Origin: Archangium lansingense
GTDB lineage: Bacteria > Myxococcota > Myxococcia > Myxococcales > Myxococcaceae
Direction: 5' to 3'
NCBI RefSeq assembly: GCF_026626635.1
Contig: NZ_JAPNKA010000001.1
Coordinates: 9,966,501-10,030,500, forward strand
Length of the DNA: 64,000 nucleotides
Shown: positions 24,345 through 33,851 of the stretch, one piece after another
Position numbering within the stretch: the stretch's first letter is position 1
How the letters are laid out: each line of letters begins with the position of its first letter
Notes under the pieces: generated by a model
Told to the model about the DNA's origin: nothing
The model's input: only the letters and a program-made list of their open reading frames with translations
Databases searched by the model: none
Program-made: the position numbers and the translations under genes

Positions 24345-26229
24345 GGGCATGGGGCTGGTGGTGGCCGCCGAGCACCGCTACGTGGATGAGGGCTACAGCG
24401 GCTCACGCCTGGACAGACCCGGCCTGGATGCGCTGCGGGACGCGGCTGCTGACGGCTTGCTCGACCTGGTGCTGGTGTACGCCCCCGATAGACTGGCTCG
24501 CAACTACGTCCACCAGCAGGTTGTCCTGGAGGAGTTGGGCAAGCGAGGCGTCCAGGTGCACTTTCTGGAGCGGCCCGTCAGCCAGGAACCCGAGGACCTG
24601 CTGCTGGTGCAGATGCAGGGCGTGATTGCCGAGTACGAGCGGGCCAAGATTCTGGAGCGCACGCGCCGTGGACGCCTGCACAAGGTGAAAAGCGGGCAGA
24701 TGCTGCCCTTCTACAATCCCCCGTACGGCTACCGGGTAGTGCGCACGCCCCAGGTGCCGCAGGGCGTCGTTGTCGTCGACGAAGTGGAGGCCACACACGT
24801 GCGGCAGATGTACCGCTGGGTGTTGGAGGAAGACCTCAGTGCACGCCAGGTAGCCAGGCGCCTCAATGCCCAAGGTGTCCGTCCGCGTAAAGCCAGCCTG
24901 TGGCGCCAGTCCACGGTGTATACCCTTCTCACCAATCCGGCCTATGCAGGCATGGCTACCTACGGCAAACGCGAGCCGGTGGAGCCCACCCGGCCACGCC
25001 ACCCTGGCAAGTACCGCAAGAACCCCAAGAGCAGCCACCGGGCGAGGCCCAGGGCGCAATGGCTGCTGGTGCCTGTGCCAGCCCTGGTGGGAGAACAAGA
25101 GCAGCGCGAAGTGCGAGAGCGTCTGGCGCGCAACAAGCTGCTGAGCCCGCGCAATGTCCGCCACGACTACCTGCTGCGCTCGCTGGTGGTGTGCGGCGGG
25201 TGCGGTTTGAGGATGGAATGTCACCGCCTGACCCATCGCCAACGACACCCCTACGAGTACCACTACTACGCCTGCCAGCGTCGGTCCGCCGTGGACACCG
25301 GCCGCGCCGAGCGTTGTACCGCCCGGCGCGTGAGAGCTGAGGAACTGGATGCGGTGGTGTGGAAGGCTTTATGTGATTGGCTCAAGCAGCCGCAAATGCT
25401 TCAGAAGGAGGTGGACGCCTGGCAGGAGCGCCGTGAGACCTCGCAGGCCGCGCACCAGGAGAGAGCGCGGCTGGAAGGGGCCTGTCGGCACCTGCAGGGG
25501 CAGATTGACCGGCTCATCGACGCCTACCAGCAGGGAGCAATCGAGGTAGAGGAGCTCAAGGTCCGGCGCGAGCGGCTGGAGGCCTCGCTTCAGGCCACGC
25601 GCGCGCGAGTCGAGCACCTGGAAGCTCAACACGCCGAGGGTGCACGCATGGAGAGGCTGGGGGCCGACCTCGAGGCCTTCGCCGCGGCCATCCGGGACGG
25701 CTTGGAGGCGCTCGACTTCGCCGGGCGCCAACGGCTCGTCCGCTTGCTCGTCGAGCGGGTCATCGTGCTGGGGGAGGACGTCACCATCGAGCATGTCGTC
25801 CCCCTCTCCGGCCGTTTTTGTCGTTTGCGTCCTGATGATCGACGTATTGGCCTGCGTGAGGTGTGGAGGCCGGCACCGGCTCTTGGCCACGGCAGGTGCC
25901 AGCCTGACCCCGGCGCCAGCTCCACCCCAGGCCGCGTGGTGTTGAGGCCCGCGCCGCCACTGCCAACAGGCCCACGCCCCCTGCTCCCCTGCGCTGCCCC
26001 TGCTGGCAGGCCGGCCGGGGCCGACGTGTTCCTCATGGCGGCCGCACTCTGCGTTCACCGGCATGGCTCACTTCTCTTGGGCTCCCTTCAGCTGCCTTCC
26101 CCCTCCTCTCTGCCCCAACCCCCTGCCCTCAACCCTGCCCCTATTTCTCTTATGCGCTCGAGGGCCTGCATGGTCGATGCCCCGAGAAGGACTACGCCCC
26201 TGCATGGGAGGGCGGCGGCTGCGCCTTGA
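24244..26229 (+). CDS. Large serine recombinase
   Basis: A 661-residue site-specific recombinase. The resolvase domain begins LYARVSTTRQ with nucleophile Ser12, and has DEGYSGSRLDRPGLDALRD and YAPDRLARNYVHQ. The recombinase domain follows (PPYGYRVV, TVYTLLTNPAYAGMATYG). The zinc-ribbon cysteines are in VVCGGCGLRMECH and YYACQ. A coiled coil and the closing LVERVIVLGEDVTIEHVVPL follow. Normal family members end near residue 530. Here the frame runs on ~130 residues through a dispersed repeat, so the native C-terminus has been replaced. Such proteins integrate or excise mobile elements. Confidence 0.87.
   Translation: MTQRAALYARVSTTRQQEERTVASQLAALEKAAEGMGLVVAAEHRYVDEGYSGSRLDRPGLDALRDAAADGLLDLVLVYAPDRLARNYVHQQVVLEELGKRGVQVHFLERPVSQEPEDLLLVQMQGVIAEYERAKILERTRRGRLHKVKSGQMLPFYNPPYGYRVVRTPQVPQGVVVVDEVEATHVRQMYRWVLEEDLSARQVARRLNAQGVRPRKASLWRQSTVYTLLTNPAYAGMATYGKREPVEPTRPRHPGKYRKNPKSSHRARPRAQWLLVPVPALVGEQEQREVRERLARNKLLSPRNVRHDYLLRSLVVCGGCGLRMECHRLTHRQRHPYEYHYYACQRRSAVDTGRAERCTARRVRAEELDAVVWKALCDWLKQPQMLQKEVDAWQERRETSQAAHQERARLEGACRHLQGQIDRLIDAYQQGAIEVEELKVRRERLEASLQATRARVEHLEAQHAEGARMERLGADLEAFAAAIRDGLEALDFAGRQRLVRLLVERVIVLGEDVTIEHVVPLSGRFCRLRPDDRRIGLREVWRPAPALGHGRCQPDPGASSTPGRVVLRPAPPLPTGPRPLLPCAAPAGRPAGADVFLMAAALCVHRHGSLLLGSLQLPSPSSLPQPPALNPAPISLMRSRACMVDAPRRTTPLHGRAAAAP
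25861..26165. repeat. Dispersed repeat, copy 1
   Basis: This stretch resembles 46390-46672 (for example CACGGCAGGTGC, AGCCTGACCCCGGCG, CACCCCAG, GGTGTTGAGGC) and, more weakly, 35490-35725. It forms the extra 3' part of the serine recombinase frame. A fragment of its left edge (GTGTGG, GCCGGC, GGCTCTTGGC) also appears near 30668. No coding function is apparent. Confidence 0.55.
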
Positions 26230-27544
26230 GCAGCTCGGGCACCAGCGTCTGGCAGATGGCTTCCACGCGGTCGAAGAGCCAGAAGCCGAAGGGCTGAATC
26301 TCGTCGGGAGCCAGGGGTTGCTCCGGCCAGGAGGCCCCAGGGTCGTTCTCGTCGAACTCGTGGATGCCGAACTCGCCCTCGGGAGTGCGGGTGCGCCGGT
26401 CGAAGATGAAGCTGAGGCCATCATGCCAGCCTCCATGGAAGACGTGGGCTTCCGCCATCCCTGGCAGGGGTTGCTCCAGGTGATTCGCGAGCTCCTCGAC
26501 GTTGTACTCGTCCGCGTTCACCTCCAGAACACACTGGCCCCCTCCGCTGACGTTTCCGCTGTAGTGCGTCGGCACCTTGCCGGCCCACTTGACGACCCAG
26601 GTCGCGGTCCCATAACGCCGCACGAAGTACTCGAAAGACGAGCCCTCCGTCGGCGCTTCCGCGGGCCGAAGCCAGCGGCCGAAGCGCTCCGCGTGCAGGT
26701 CCCTGAAGAACCGGCTGCCATGTCCCATGGAGTCGAGCCTGTCCCGGTCCGTGTCGGGCTGGAGGAGCTCGACGATGAAGTGGCCCGCACGCAGCTTGTG
26801 GTGCAGCTCCGCCAGGCGAGCGACCGCGGCATCGACGGCCGCATGAGGTGTCTCCGGGCGGGCGAACGCGGTCAGCGCCACCGGCGGCAGCCCCGGAGGT
26901 TCCGGATTCACCTGGGTGCTTTGGGGCATGGACAGGGTGAAGGGGCTGAGTCCCTCCTGCTCCAGCGCGAAGAGTCGCTGCTCCGCCGCGGCGACAGCCT
27001 CCTCGCGGCTGGCGAAGGACGTACGCTCCTCGGCCACGGTCTTCTCCGTCCCCACGACTCGCGTGGACACCGTGAGCCGCACGGCCCCGTCGACCTGCAT
27101 CTGCTCCGCGCGCAGCAGTCCAGGCTGGGTGAGCCGAAGCTCCCGCTTGAGAAGCCGCTCTCGTGACACGTTCCATCCGTACACATGCTGGAAGCCCAGC
27201 TTCCGGTAGTGGGCCGCGAGGGCCTCCACGTCGGTGGGCTTCAGAGAGGCCTGGGTGCAGCGGCCTCCGAAGCTGCCCCGGGTGATGATGGCCGTACTCT
27301 CGAAGAGGGCGATGTCGACATAGAGCCCGTCGAGCTTCTGGACGAGGAACACGCGCTCGCGTGCCGCGGCGGGGCTGGGGACGCGCTCCTCCTCGAGTAA
27401 CGCCCCGTGGCTCCAGACGTGGAGGCGGAAATCCGCGCTGTGGAACCAGCACTCGTCGGGATGGTCGAACACGAGCATCCGGCTGTCGTTGTAGACAGCC
27501 CTGCCGTTGTTGAGTGCCATGATCTGCTGAATGCTGCGTCTCAC
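26192..27544 (-). CDS. Hypothetical protein of unknown family
   Basis: A 450-residue soluble protein. I start it at GTG 27544 because GGAGG lies eight bases upstream; ATG 27520 is the alternative. The N-terminal part (RLHVWSHGALLEEERV, VFLVQKLDGLYVDIALFES) looks like repeated beta strands. The middle has helical segments (AVDAAVARLAELHHKL). The C-terminal ~150 residues (WVVKWAGKVPTHYSGN, LSFIFDRRTRTPEGEFGIHEFDE, GFWLFDRVEAICQTLVPEL) may be a separate domain. I do not recognise the family. No signal peptide is seen. Its end overlaps the convergent recombinase frame by 38 bases. Confidence 0.65.
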   Translation of the reverse strand: MRRSIQQIMALNNGRAVYNDSRMLVFDHPDECWFHSADFRLHVWSHGALLEEERVPSPAAARERVFLVQKLDGLYVDIALFESTAIITRGSFGGRCTQASLKPTDVEALAAHYRKLGFQHVYGWNVSRERLLKRELRLTQPGLLRAEQMQVDGAVRLTVSTRVVGTEKTVAEERTSFASREEAVAAAEQRLFALEQEGLSPFTLSMPQSTQVNPEPPGLPPVALTAFARPETPHAAVDAAVARLAELHHKLRAGHFIVELLQPDTDRDRLDSMGHGSRFFRDLHAERFGRWLRPAEAPTEGSSFEYFVRRYGTATWVVKWAGKVPTHYSGNVSGGGQCVLEVNADEYNVEELANHLEQPLPGMAEAHVFHGGWHDGLSFIFDRRTRTPEGEFGIHEFDENDPGASWPEQPLAPDEIQPFGFWLFDRVEAICQTLVPELLKAQPPPSHAGA

Positions 27545-27605
27545 GTAGGTGTCCTCCGCGCCGGAGCAAACCCTGTTTCTCGCAAGCCGCGCGGAAACGT
27601 CTCCG

Positions 27606-30548
27606 TCACTGGAGCTTGCCGATCCGCACCTTGCCGATCTCGACGAGGTCCTTCGCGCCCTCCAGGCGCAGCGTGAGCACCTGGCGCTGCTCGCCCGGCC
27701 GCCCAAAGCGGGTGATGACGGTGGCGGTGACGGTGGCCGGCCCCAACAGCGTCTGCTGGCGGGAGCCGTAGTAGTGCGCGCGGATGGTGTAGGTGCCCGG
27801 CAGGGCGCGGTGGAGCACATACTCCTCGGGGCCGTAGCCTTGCGTGAAGTCCCGGGATACGAGCCCGCCCTGCTCGGTGCGGTTGTGGCCGTAGTTGGCC
27901 GTCTCGCCGGTGGGCTCCTCCACGTGCAGGTCCACGTCCGTGAGGTCCGCGTCCCAGGAGAGGACGATGCGCACGTCCACGTCGAGCAGCTTGCGCAGCC
28001 GCGCGTCCAGCTCACAGCGCGCCGGGGGGCCTCCGGCCTGGAGGCGCTCGGCGATCGCGAGCAGGCGGTTGAGCTCCATGAGCGCGATGACCTCGATTTG
28101 GGGGAAGCGGTCCCACGTCTTCATCACCACCTGGGTGAGCAACCCCATGGCCTCCTCCAAATCCGGCACCGAGCGCGAGCCCTCGCCGCGCAGGGAGATC
28201 GCGAGCGCGAGGTCGCGGTAGGACTGGGGCTCCTCGGGGCGCAGGCGCAGCACGCCGCGCAGGACGCGGATGGCGGTGTCGAGCTCACCGGCCTGTTGCA
28301 GCCGCCACGCGTAGACACGCAGCAGGGCCGGGTCCTCAATCCGCAGTTCCGCGAGGTTGGAGAGCACGCGCAGGCCGAGCGGGCGCTGGCCGCCCTTGAG
28401 CAGGAAGTCCGCGCAGTCCAGCAGGAAGGCCGGGTTGTTGGCGTAGTCACCGCGCGCCTTCAGGTAGGCCGCGTAGGCCTTCTGGGCGCCGGCGGCGCGC
28501 ATCGCCTGGAGGTAGGGCGTCTCGGGGTTCCACTCGGTGATGGCGATGCTCGACTCGTTGCCACCGGAGTCCGGTGCCTTCTTGGCCGGCTCGGCATTAC
28601 GCGCCACGGGAGCAGCAGCGGAGGGCGGAGGCGCCGCGGCCCCCGCTCCGACGGAGTCGTCCCTGTCCATCTCCCGGGCCTCGCTCTCGCTCATCTGCCG
28701 CTCCTCCCCCTCCATCCGGGCGCTCGCGCTCTTCTTCGGCTTCTCCCTCGAGCCGAAGTCCGGGGACACCTTGAACTCGGTCTCCCACCAGCTCACGCGC
28801 TCACGCCACATCGCCAGCACCTCGTCGATTTTGGCCTGCTTCCCCTGCTGCTCCGCCTTGCGGCGCTCGGCGCGCTGGGCGAGGAACTGGGCGCGCATCT
28901 CGGCCCGCGAGGCCGGCGGCTCGATGTCGTGTTCGAGGTACTGCTCCAGATTCTCCAGCACGAGCATCGAGGTGCCCGGCGTCACCAGGCCGAAGCGGCG
29001 GCCCAGGGCGGTGAGCTCCTGGGCGTGCTCCACGGGCAGGGCGGACAGCTCGGCAATGCGCCGCTGGGCCCAGGCGAGCGCCGCGTGCGGGGCGTCGACG
29101 GCCTCCGCGCGGCTCACCGTGACGCTGCGCCGCGCCACCTCCTGGGAGCCCGCACCGTAGACGAGCGTGAGGGTGGCCTTGCTCGCGAGCAGGCGGCCCG
29201 CGACCGTCACCGGCCCGGTAATCGGCTGGGCGCGCGGCAGCACGTCGGCGAGGCTCGCGCCGTCAGCCTCCACGCGCAGCAGGCGCCACGGCGGGGACAC
29301 CACGCGCGCCACGGCCCGCTCCACCTCCTCGTGCGCGAGGTCAATCACGTCCCCGTTGGCGGCGATGTGACGCAGCACCGCCGTGTCCGCGCCCGCGCCG
29401 TCCACCACGGCATACACGGGCGCCGAGCCCGTGCGAGGGAGCGAGGCGCCCACGGTGCCCAGGCCGTCCGAGAAGAACAGCCACGCGCCCACCGTCTTGT
29501 CACTGGCGAGGTCCAGCGCGCCGAGGCCCGTGCCGCCGTCATAGACGACCTGCCCCAGCTCATCGCGCAGCGCCTGGGGCGCGAGGACGCGAGCGGGCTC
29601 GGCCTGGTCCCTCACCACCACCAGCTTCACCTCGGCGGCGGGCCAGCGCGCGAGCAACTGCTGGAGAAAGGCCAGCTCGCGCCGGTGGTCTCCCGCGCGG
29701 CTGCTGGAGGCGTCCCAGACGATGCCGAGCCGGCGTGGCGGCGGCAGGGGCGCGCCTGGGGGCGGCAGCTTCGGCAGGTCCGTCACCATGGCGTAGCACT
29801 CGCCCTCCGCGCGGCAGCCCACCGCCACGGACGGCTCCTGGCGCACGGGCAGCTCCACCACGAGGTCCGCGCCGGGGCGGGCGTCCTGGAGCCGCTGCTC
29901 GGCCACCCAGCTCTCGTTGGCGCGCACCGCGACGAGTTTGCCGAAGCCGCCGCTGAAGCGGGGAGGCGCCGCCGGGCCGCGCACCACCTCGATGCGCACG
30001 GAGGCCTCGGGCAGCACGCCGAAGGGCAGCGGCAGCCGGTAGCCGGCGGACTCCTCGCGCACGGCCAGCTCGGTCATGTGGCGCACCTGCACCGTGCGCG
30101 TGCCGCCCGCGGGGATGGGGTAGATGCGGGTGCGGAAGCGGTCGCCGCGCACGTGCTCGACGAGGCCGGGGTCCACGCCCTTGCGCACCTCCTTCTCGAA
30201 GGCGATGCGCGCCTCCTCCTTGGGCACCACCACGCCGTCGACGAGCTGGCCGCCCACGTCCAGCGCGTAGCCGCTCACGGTGGCGCCGGGCGGCAGGGGG
30301 AACTCGAGCTGCCCCTCGAGCACGCGGCGGTTGGGGTTGTGGAAGACGAGCGTGGTGGTGGTCTCCGCGAGCATCCCGTGCACGAGGGCGCGCACCTCCA
30401 GCCGCTTGAGCTCCACCGGGCGCTCGGCCTCGGGGACGAACAGGATGCGCGGCGGCACGGGCGGCGTCGGAGGCGGAGCGGGGCGTTCGGGCTCGGCGGC
30501 GCGGGCCACCGAGCACAGGAGCAGGACGGCGATGAGGGGACGGAGCAT
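27606..30548 (-). CDS. Secreted VIT-domain protein with VWA-like and DUF2135 domains
   Basis: A 980-residue exported protein. The signal peptide LRPLIAVLLLCSVARA is followed by a Pro-rich stretch. A VIT domain (about residues 40-170; VRALVHGMLAETTTTLVFHN, FEKEVRKGVDPGLVEH) is of the inter-alpha-trypsin-inhibitor type. Next comes a VWA-like region (RLGIVWDASSSRAGDHRRE, where the MIDAS is degenerate) and a helical Arg/Lys/Glu-rich linker. TPR-like repeats follow, and finally a DUF2135 domain (RIVLSWDADLTDVDLHVEEPTGE, PGTYTIRAHYYGS). The start at 30548 has GGGAGGAA upstream. It probably sits in the periplasm or on the surface; its role is unknown. Confidence 0.83.
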   Translation of the reverse strand: MLRPLIAVLLLCSVARAAEPERPAPPPTPPVPPRILFVPEAERPVELKRLEVRALVHGMLAETTTTLVFHNPNRRVLEGQLEFPLPPGATVSGYALDVGGQLVDGVVVPKEEARIAFEKEVRKGVDPGLVEHVRGDRFRTRIYPIPAGGTRTVQVRHMTELAVREESAGYRLPLPFGVLPEASVRIEVVRGPAAPPRFSGGFGKLVAVRANESWVAEQRLQDARPGADLVVELPVRQEPSVAVGCRAEGECYAMVTDLPKLPPPGAPLPPPRRLGIVWDASSSRAGDHRRELAFLQQLLARWPAAEVKLVVVRDQAEPARVLAPQALRDELGQVVYDGGTGLGALDLASDKTVGAWLFFSDGLGTVGASLPRTGSAPVYAVVDGAGADTAVLRHIAANGDVIDLAHEEVERAVARVVSPPWRLLRVEADGASLADVLPRAQPITGPVTVAGRLLASKATLTLVYGAGSQEVARRSVTVSRAEAVDAPHAALAWAQRRIAELSALPVEHAQELTALGRRFGLVTPGTSMLVLENLEQYLEHDIEPPASRAEMRAQFLAQRAERRKAEQQGKQAKIDEVLAMWRERVSWWETEFKVSPDFGSREKPKKSASARMEGEERQMSESEAREMDRDDSVGAGAAAPPPSAAAPVARNAEPAKKAPDSGGNESSIAITEWNPETPYLQAMRAAGAQKAYAAYLKARGDYANNPAFLLDCADFLLKGGQRPLGLRVLSNLAELRIEDPALLRVYAWRLQQAGELDTAIRVLRGVLRLRPEEPQSYRDLALAISLRGEGSRSVPDLEEAMGLLTQVVMKTWDRFPQIEVIALMELNRLLAIAERLQAGGPPARCELDARLRKLLDVDVRIVLSWDADLTDVDLHVEEPTGETANYGHNRTEQGGLVSRDFTQGYGPEEYVLHRALPGTYTIRAHYYGSRQQTLLGPATVTATVITRFGRPGEQRQVLTLRLEGAKDLVEIGKVRIGKLQ

Positions 30549-30715
30549 GGTTCCTCCCGAAGCGGGTGCCCCCGATGTAGCACGAGGGCGCGGACCCCAC
30601 GCCCCGTCCTGCGCTACCGCTTGCGCTGGGCACGAGGCGCCACGTGACGCGCCCCAAAGCAGAGGTGTGGAAGCCGGCGGCGGCTCTTGGCGTACGTGAA
30701 GCAAGCCGGACGGAC

Positions 30716-30803
30716 CACCACTCCTACAAGCGGCTGGTGAAGGACATGGAGGCGCTTGGCCTGCGGCACCGGCGGGGGCATGACCTGCGCGGCGGCTTCG
30801 GCG
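30716..30803 (+). pseudogene. Tyrosine integrase remnant (distal copy)
   Basis: The reading SYKRLVKDMEALGLRHRRGHDLR matches the integrase remnant at 55724-55785 nearly base for base, including the catalytic H-x-x-R box. It then jumps over ~190 bases to GGCGGCTTC just before the 78-bp repeat. It is an internally deleted copy of the same integrase end, belonging to an element to the left of the distal attachment site. Confidence 0.75.
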
Positions 30804-30881
30804 GAAAAAGAAAACCCCGGCTCGCCTGATGGCGGCCGGGGCCTTGCTACATCCAGTGGAGGCGGCGGGAATCGAACCCGC
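30804..30881. repeat. Distal attachment site: 78-bp copy of the ssrA 3' end and terminator
   Basis: The sequence is identical over 78 bases to 55988-56065. It contains, on the minus strand, the T-arm and acceptor end of tmRNA, then the terminator hairpin (30841-30815) and its T tract. The homology stops at 30881, where ssrA would continue. That is the structure left when an integrase recombines inside the 3' end of ssrA. Confidence 0.88.
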
Positions 30882-31235
30882 CTCTACAGGCTTCCGGCCA
30901 GAGCGATCCAGAACGGTCGAGAGCGGTTTTCATAGGAGTTCCAGCCGCTTACGCCGCCCCCTGCCCCAGGCCGGGCTGTGTTGAGGACGCTCCAGCGCGG
31001 GTCTGCTGTAGCAATGTAGCAAGGCACGTCGCGGCGGCGCTGGAGGCCCTGGAAGGGGGCAATCAGGCGCGGGCTGCGACCCTCCTGCGGCTCCTGCTTT
31101 CATAGGCCGCGAACCCCACAAGCAGGCAGGGGCACCACGGAGACCCGTGGGAGGCGGACGGTAGCGTGTGCCCTGGCGAGGTGTGGCCGGGGAGGGACTG
31201 GTGGAGGAGCGCGGGTGGGCGTACCGGCGGATGCT
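30882..31235. other. Non-coding stretch between attachment site and IS21
   Basis: No frame here has a recognisable product. A TTTTCATAGG (30928) and a CTTTCATAGG (31099) sequence recur and could be part of integrase arm-binding sites, but that is speculation. The right edge abuts the IS21 terminal repeats. Confidence 0.5.
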
Positions 31236-31339
31236 CAGCGACAACTACACCTCCCCATCAACGACAACTACACCTCCCCATCCTGAGTGACGGCAGCCGT
31301 CGGTAGAAACCCGGTGACTCCGGAGGTTCGGATGGGCGG

Positions 31340-32830
31340 GTGAGGACGACGGATGCCCAGGTGAGGAAGCTGATGGAAGAGATGGCGAAGCACGGTCGCC
31401 TGGGGCTGGCGTCGGCCCGGGCGGGGATGGACCGCAAGACGGCACGCAAGTACATGAAGGAGGGGAAGTTCCCCTCGGAGCTCGAGCAGGAGCGCACCTG
31501 GAGGACACGGGAGGACCCCTTCGAGGAGCAGTGGGACAGCCTGGCCGAGCGGCTGAAGGAGGCGCCGGAGCTGGAGGCCAAGACGCTCTTCGAGGAGCTG
31601 TGTGCTCGCGAGCCGGGCCGCTACAAGCCGGGGCAGCTGCGCACGTTGCAGCGGAAAGTGCGCCAGTGGAGAGCGCAGCAGGGGCCGGAGAAGCAGGTGT
31701 TCTTCGCCCAGGAGCATCGGCCCGGGGAAGCGATGCAGACGGACTTCACGTGGGCCAATGAGCTGGAGGTGACGGTGGGAGGCGAGCCCTTCGCGCACCT
31801 GCTGTGCCACCCGGTGCTGCCCTACTCCAACTGGGAATGGGCGACGGTGTGCCACTCGGAGTCCATGGCGGCCATCAAGCGAGGAGTGCAGGCGGCTGTT
31901 TTTCGGTTGGGGAAGGTGCCGCGCTACCACCAGACGGACAACTCCACCAGCGCCACGCATGACCTGCGCAACGGCAAGCGGGGCTTCAACGCCGAGTACC
32001 TCGCGCTCATGAAGCACCTGGGCATGGAGCCGCGCACCATTGAGGTGGGAAAGAAAGAGCAGAACGGGGACGTGGAGGCGCTCAACGGCGCGCTCAAACG
32101 CCGGCTGTTGCAGCACCTGCTGATGCGCGGCAGCCGGGACTTCGAGAGCGCCGCGGCGTACGAGAGCTGGGTGCAGGGAGTGCTGGAGAAGGCCAACCGG
32201 CTGCGCGGAGGGAAGGTGGAGGAGGAACTCGCGGCGATGAGGCCGCTGTCGGTGCAGCGGCTGGTGGAGTACAGCGAGCAGGAGGTAGTCGTCACGGCGT
32301 GGAGCACCATCCGGGTGCAGCACAACACGTACTCGGTGCCCTCGCGGCTGGTGGGCCAGCGCGTGCGGGTGCGTGTGTATGACGACAGGCTGGAGGTGCT
32401 GCACGCGGGAAAGCCGCAGCTGGTGGTGGACAGGCTGGTGGGTCGCAACGGGCACCGAATCAACTACCGGCACATCATCTGGTCATTGGTGCAGAAGCCA
32501 GGGGCCTTCGCGCAGTATCGCTACCGGGAGGACCTCTTCCCCTCGCTGGTATTCCGCCAGGCGTACGACGAGTTGCAGCGGGTGCACGAGGGGAGGAGAG
32601 CCGCGGATGTGGAGTACCTGCGGATTCTTCACCTGGCGGCCTCCACGCTGGAGTCCCAGGTGGAGCAGGTGCTGGCGCGACTGCTGGCCGAGGGCGGACT
32701 GCGCGGTGCCGAGCAGGTGAAGGCGCTGGTGGCGCCAGCCAGGCCTGAGGTGCCCCAGCTGGCACAGCCCGAGGTGGACCTGAGCAGCTATGACGCGCTG
32801 CTGGTGGAGCAGCGGGAGGTGGCCTCATGA
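31340..32830 (+). CDS. istA: IS21-family transposase IstA
   Basis: A 496-residue DDE transposase. The N-terminal helix-turn-helix (RKLMEEMAKHGRLGLASARAGM, DRKTARKYMKEG) binds the IS ends. The rve core starts at GEAMQTDFTWANELEV with the first Asp, then TDNSTSATHD, and the Glu in NGDVEALNGALKRR. The C-terminal Mu-type beta-barrel region includes HNTYSVPSRLVGQRV. The gene starts at GTG 31340 and its stop overlaps the istB start, as usual for IS21. Confidence 0.92.
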   Translation: MRTTDAQVRKLMEEMAKHGRLGLASARAGMDRKTARKYMKEGKFPSELEQERTWRTREDPFEEQWDSLAERLKEAPELEAKTLFEELCAREPGRYKPGQLRTLQRKVRQWRAQQGPEKQVFFAQEHRPGEAMQTDFTWANELEVTVGGEPFAHLLCHPVLPYSNWEWATVCHSESMAAIKRGVQAAVFRLGKVPRYHQTDNSTSATHDLRNGKRGFNAEYLALMKHLGMEPRTIEVGKKEQNGDVEALNGALKRRLLQHLLMRGSRDFESAAAYESWVQGVLEKANRLRGGKVEEELAAMRPLSVQRLVEYSEQEVVVTAWSTIRVQHNTYSVPSRLVGQRVRVRVYDDRLEVLHAGKPQLVVDRLVGRNGHRINYRHIIWSLVQKPGAFAQYRYREDLFPSLVFRQAYDELQRVHEGRRAADVEYLRILHLAASTLESQVEQVLARLLAEGGLRGAEQVKALVAPARPEVPQLAQPEVDLSSYDALLVEQREVAS

Positions 32831-33654
32831 GCACCACCTCCACTTCCCTGCGAGCAGCGGCGAGCGCCGAGGGCGAGCAGCAGCAGACGCTGGCCATGCT
32901 GCTGCGAGCGCTGAAGCTGCCGGCATTCGCAGCCCACCACGAGGAGCTGGCCAGGCGCGCCGGACAGGAGGGCTGGACATGCCCGCACTACCTGCGCCAG
33001 CTGGTGGAACTGGAGCTGAGCGAGCGCCGGGGCCGACGGATAGAGCGGCTGCTCAAGGCCTCGGGGCTGTCCACGGACAAGACGCTCGCCACGCTCGAGC
33101 AGGAGAAGCTGCCGGCCAAGGTGCGCCGCCAGCTACCGGCCCTGTGCGAGGGTGGCTTCATCGAGCGCGCGGAGAACGTGCTGGCCTTCGGGCTGCCGGG
33201 CCGCGGCAAGACGCACGTGGTGAGCGCCATAGGCCACGAGCTGGTGCAGCGTGGTTACGAGGTGCTCTTCATCCCGGCGGTGCTGCTGGTGCAGCGGCTG
33301 CTCCTGGCCAAGAAGAGCCTGTTGCTGGAGAAGGAGCTGCGGCGGCTGGACGGCTACGACGCGGTCATCATCGACGACATCGGCTACATCCAGCAGGACC
33401 GGGAGGAGATGGAGGTGCTGTTTACCTTCCTGGCCCAGCGCTACGAGAGGAGGAGTGTCCTGATTACGAGCAACCTGGTGTTTTCGCAGTGGGACCGAAT
33501 CTTCAAGGACGCGATGACGACTGCGGCGGCGATTGACCGGGTGGTGCACCACGCGCTGATTCTGGAGCTCACCGGCGACAGCTACCGCAGCGAGAAGGCC
33601 AAGAGCCGGGAGACGGTCGACAAGGCCCCGCGTAGGGCGCCCGGGGACGAGTAA
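32827..33654 (+). CDS. istB: IS21-family helper ATPase IstB
   Basis: A 275-residue AAA+ ATPase that stimulates IstA and helps target choice. Walker A is FGLPGRGKTH at residues 121-130, Walker B is AVIIDDIGY, and sensor I is VLITSNLVFSQW. It is preceded by the DnaC/IstB-type N-terminal helical region. The length is normal for the family. It overlaps istA by four bases, indicating coupling. Confidence 0.93.
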   Translation: MSTTSTSLRAAASAEGEQQQTLAMLLRALKLPAFAAHHEELARRAGQEGWTCPHYLRQLVELELSERRGRRIERLLKASGLSTDKTLATLEQEKLPAKVRRQLPALCEGGFIERAENVLAFGLPGRGKTHVVSAIGHELVQRGYEVLFIPAVLLVQRLLLAKKSLLLEKELRRLDGYDAVIIDDIGYIQQDREEMEVLFTFLAQRYERRSVLITSNLVFSQWDRIFKDAMTTAAAIDRVVHHALILELTGDSYRSEKAKSRETVDKAPRRAPGDE

Positions 33655-33851
33655 CACCACGGCACAGGAGGTGACCGACTCAGAGGCTCCGACGGACGTA
33701 GCGACGACTATGGCGACGATGAAGTGAACGCAGTCAGAACATCAACCCGATGGGGAAGTGTAATTGTCGCCAAGGGGAAAAAGTAATTGACGCTGGGCAG
33801 CCCGCCGATGAGCTCACCTAGAACACCCGGCCGGCCCTCCAGGGCAGTGCG

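Larger units (their letters stand above)
31236..33795. mobile_element. IS21-family insertion sequence
   Basis: The element contains istA and istB with terminal repeats. The left end has two copies of a 22-bp repeat (31238-31259 and 31261-31282, core GACAACTACACCTCCCCATC). The right end has inverted matches at 33749-33770 and, less exact, 33771-33793. The outer edges share CAGCG-x-CAA-y-TAC. Both proteins look intact, so the element may be active. Target duplication could not be made out. Confidence 0.82.

Noticed and set aside
27549..30647. Plus-strand open frame of about 1030 codons
   Set aside because: Antisense shadow of the VIT-domain gene, with no recognisable domain and no ribosome-binding site.
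30861..30881. Possible complete tRNA gene on the minus strand
   Set aside because: Only the T-arm and acceptor end are present and they are identical to the tmRNA 3' end; no anticodon or D arm can be found.
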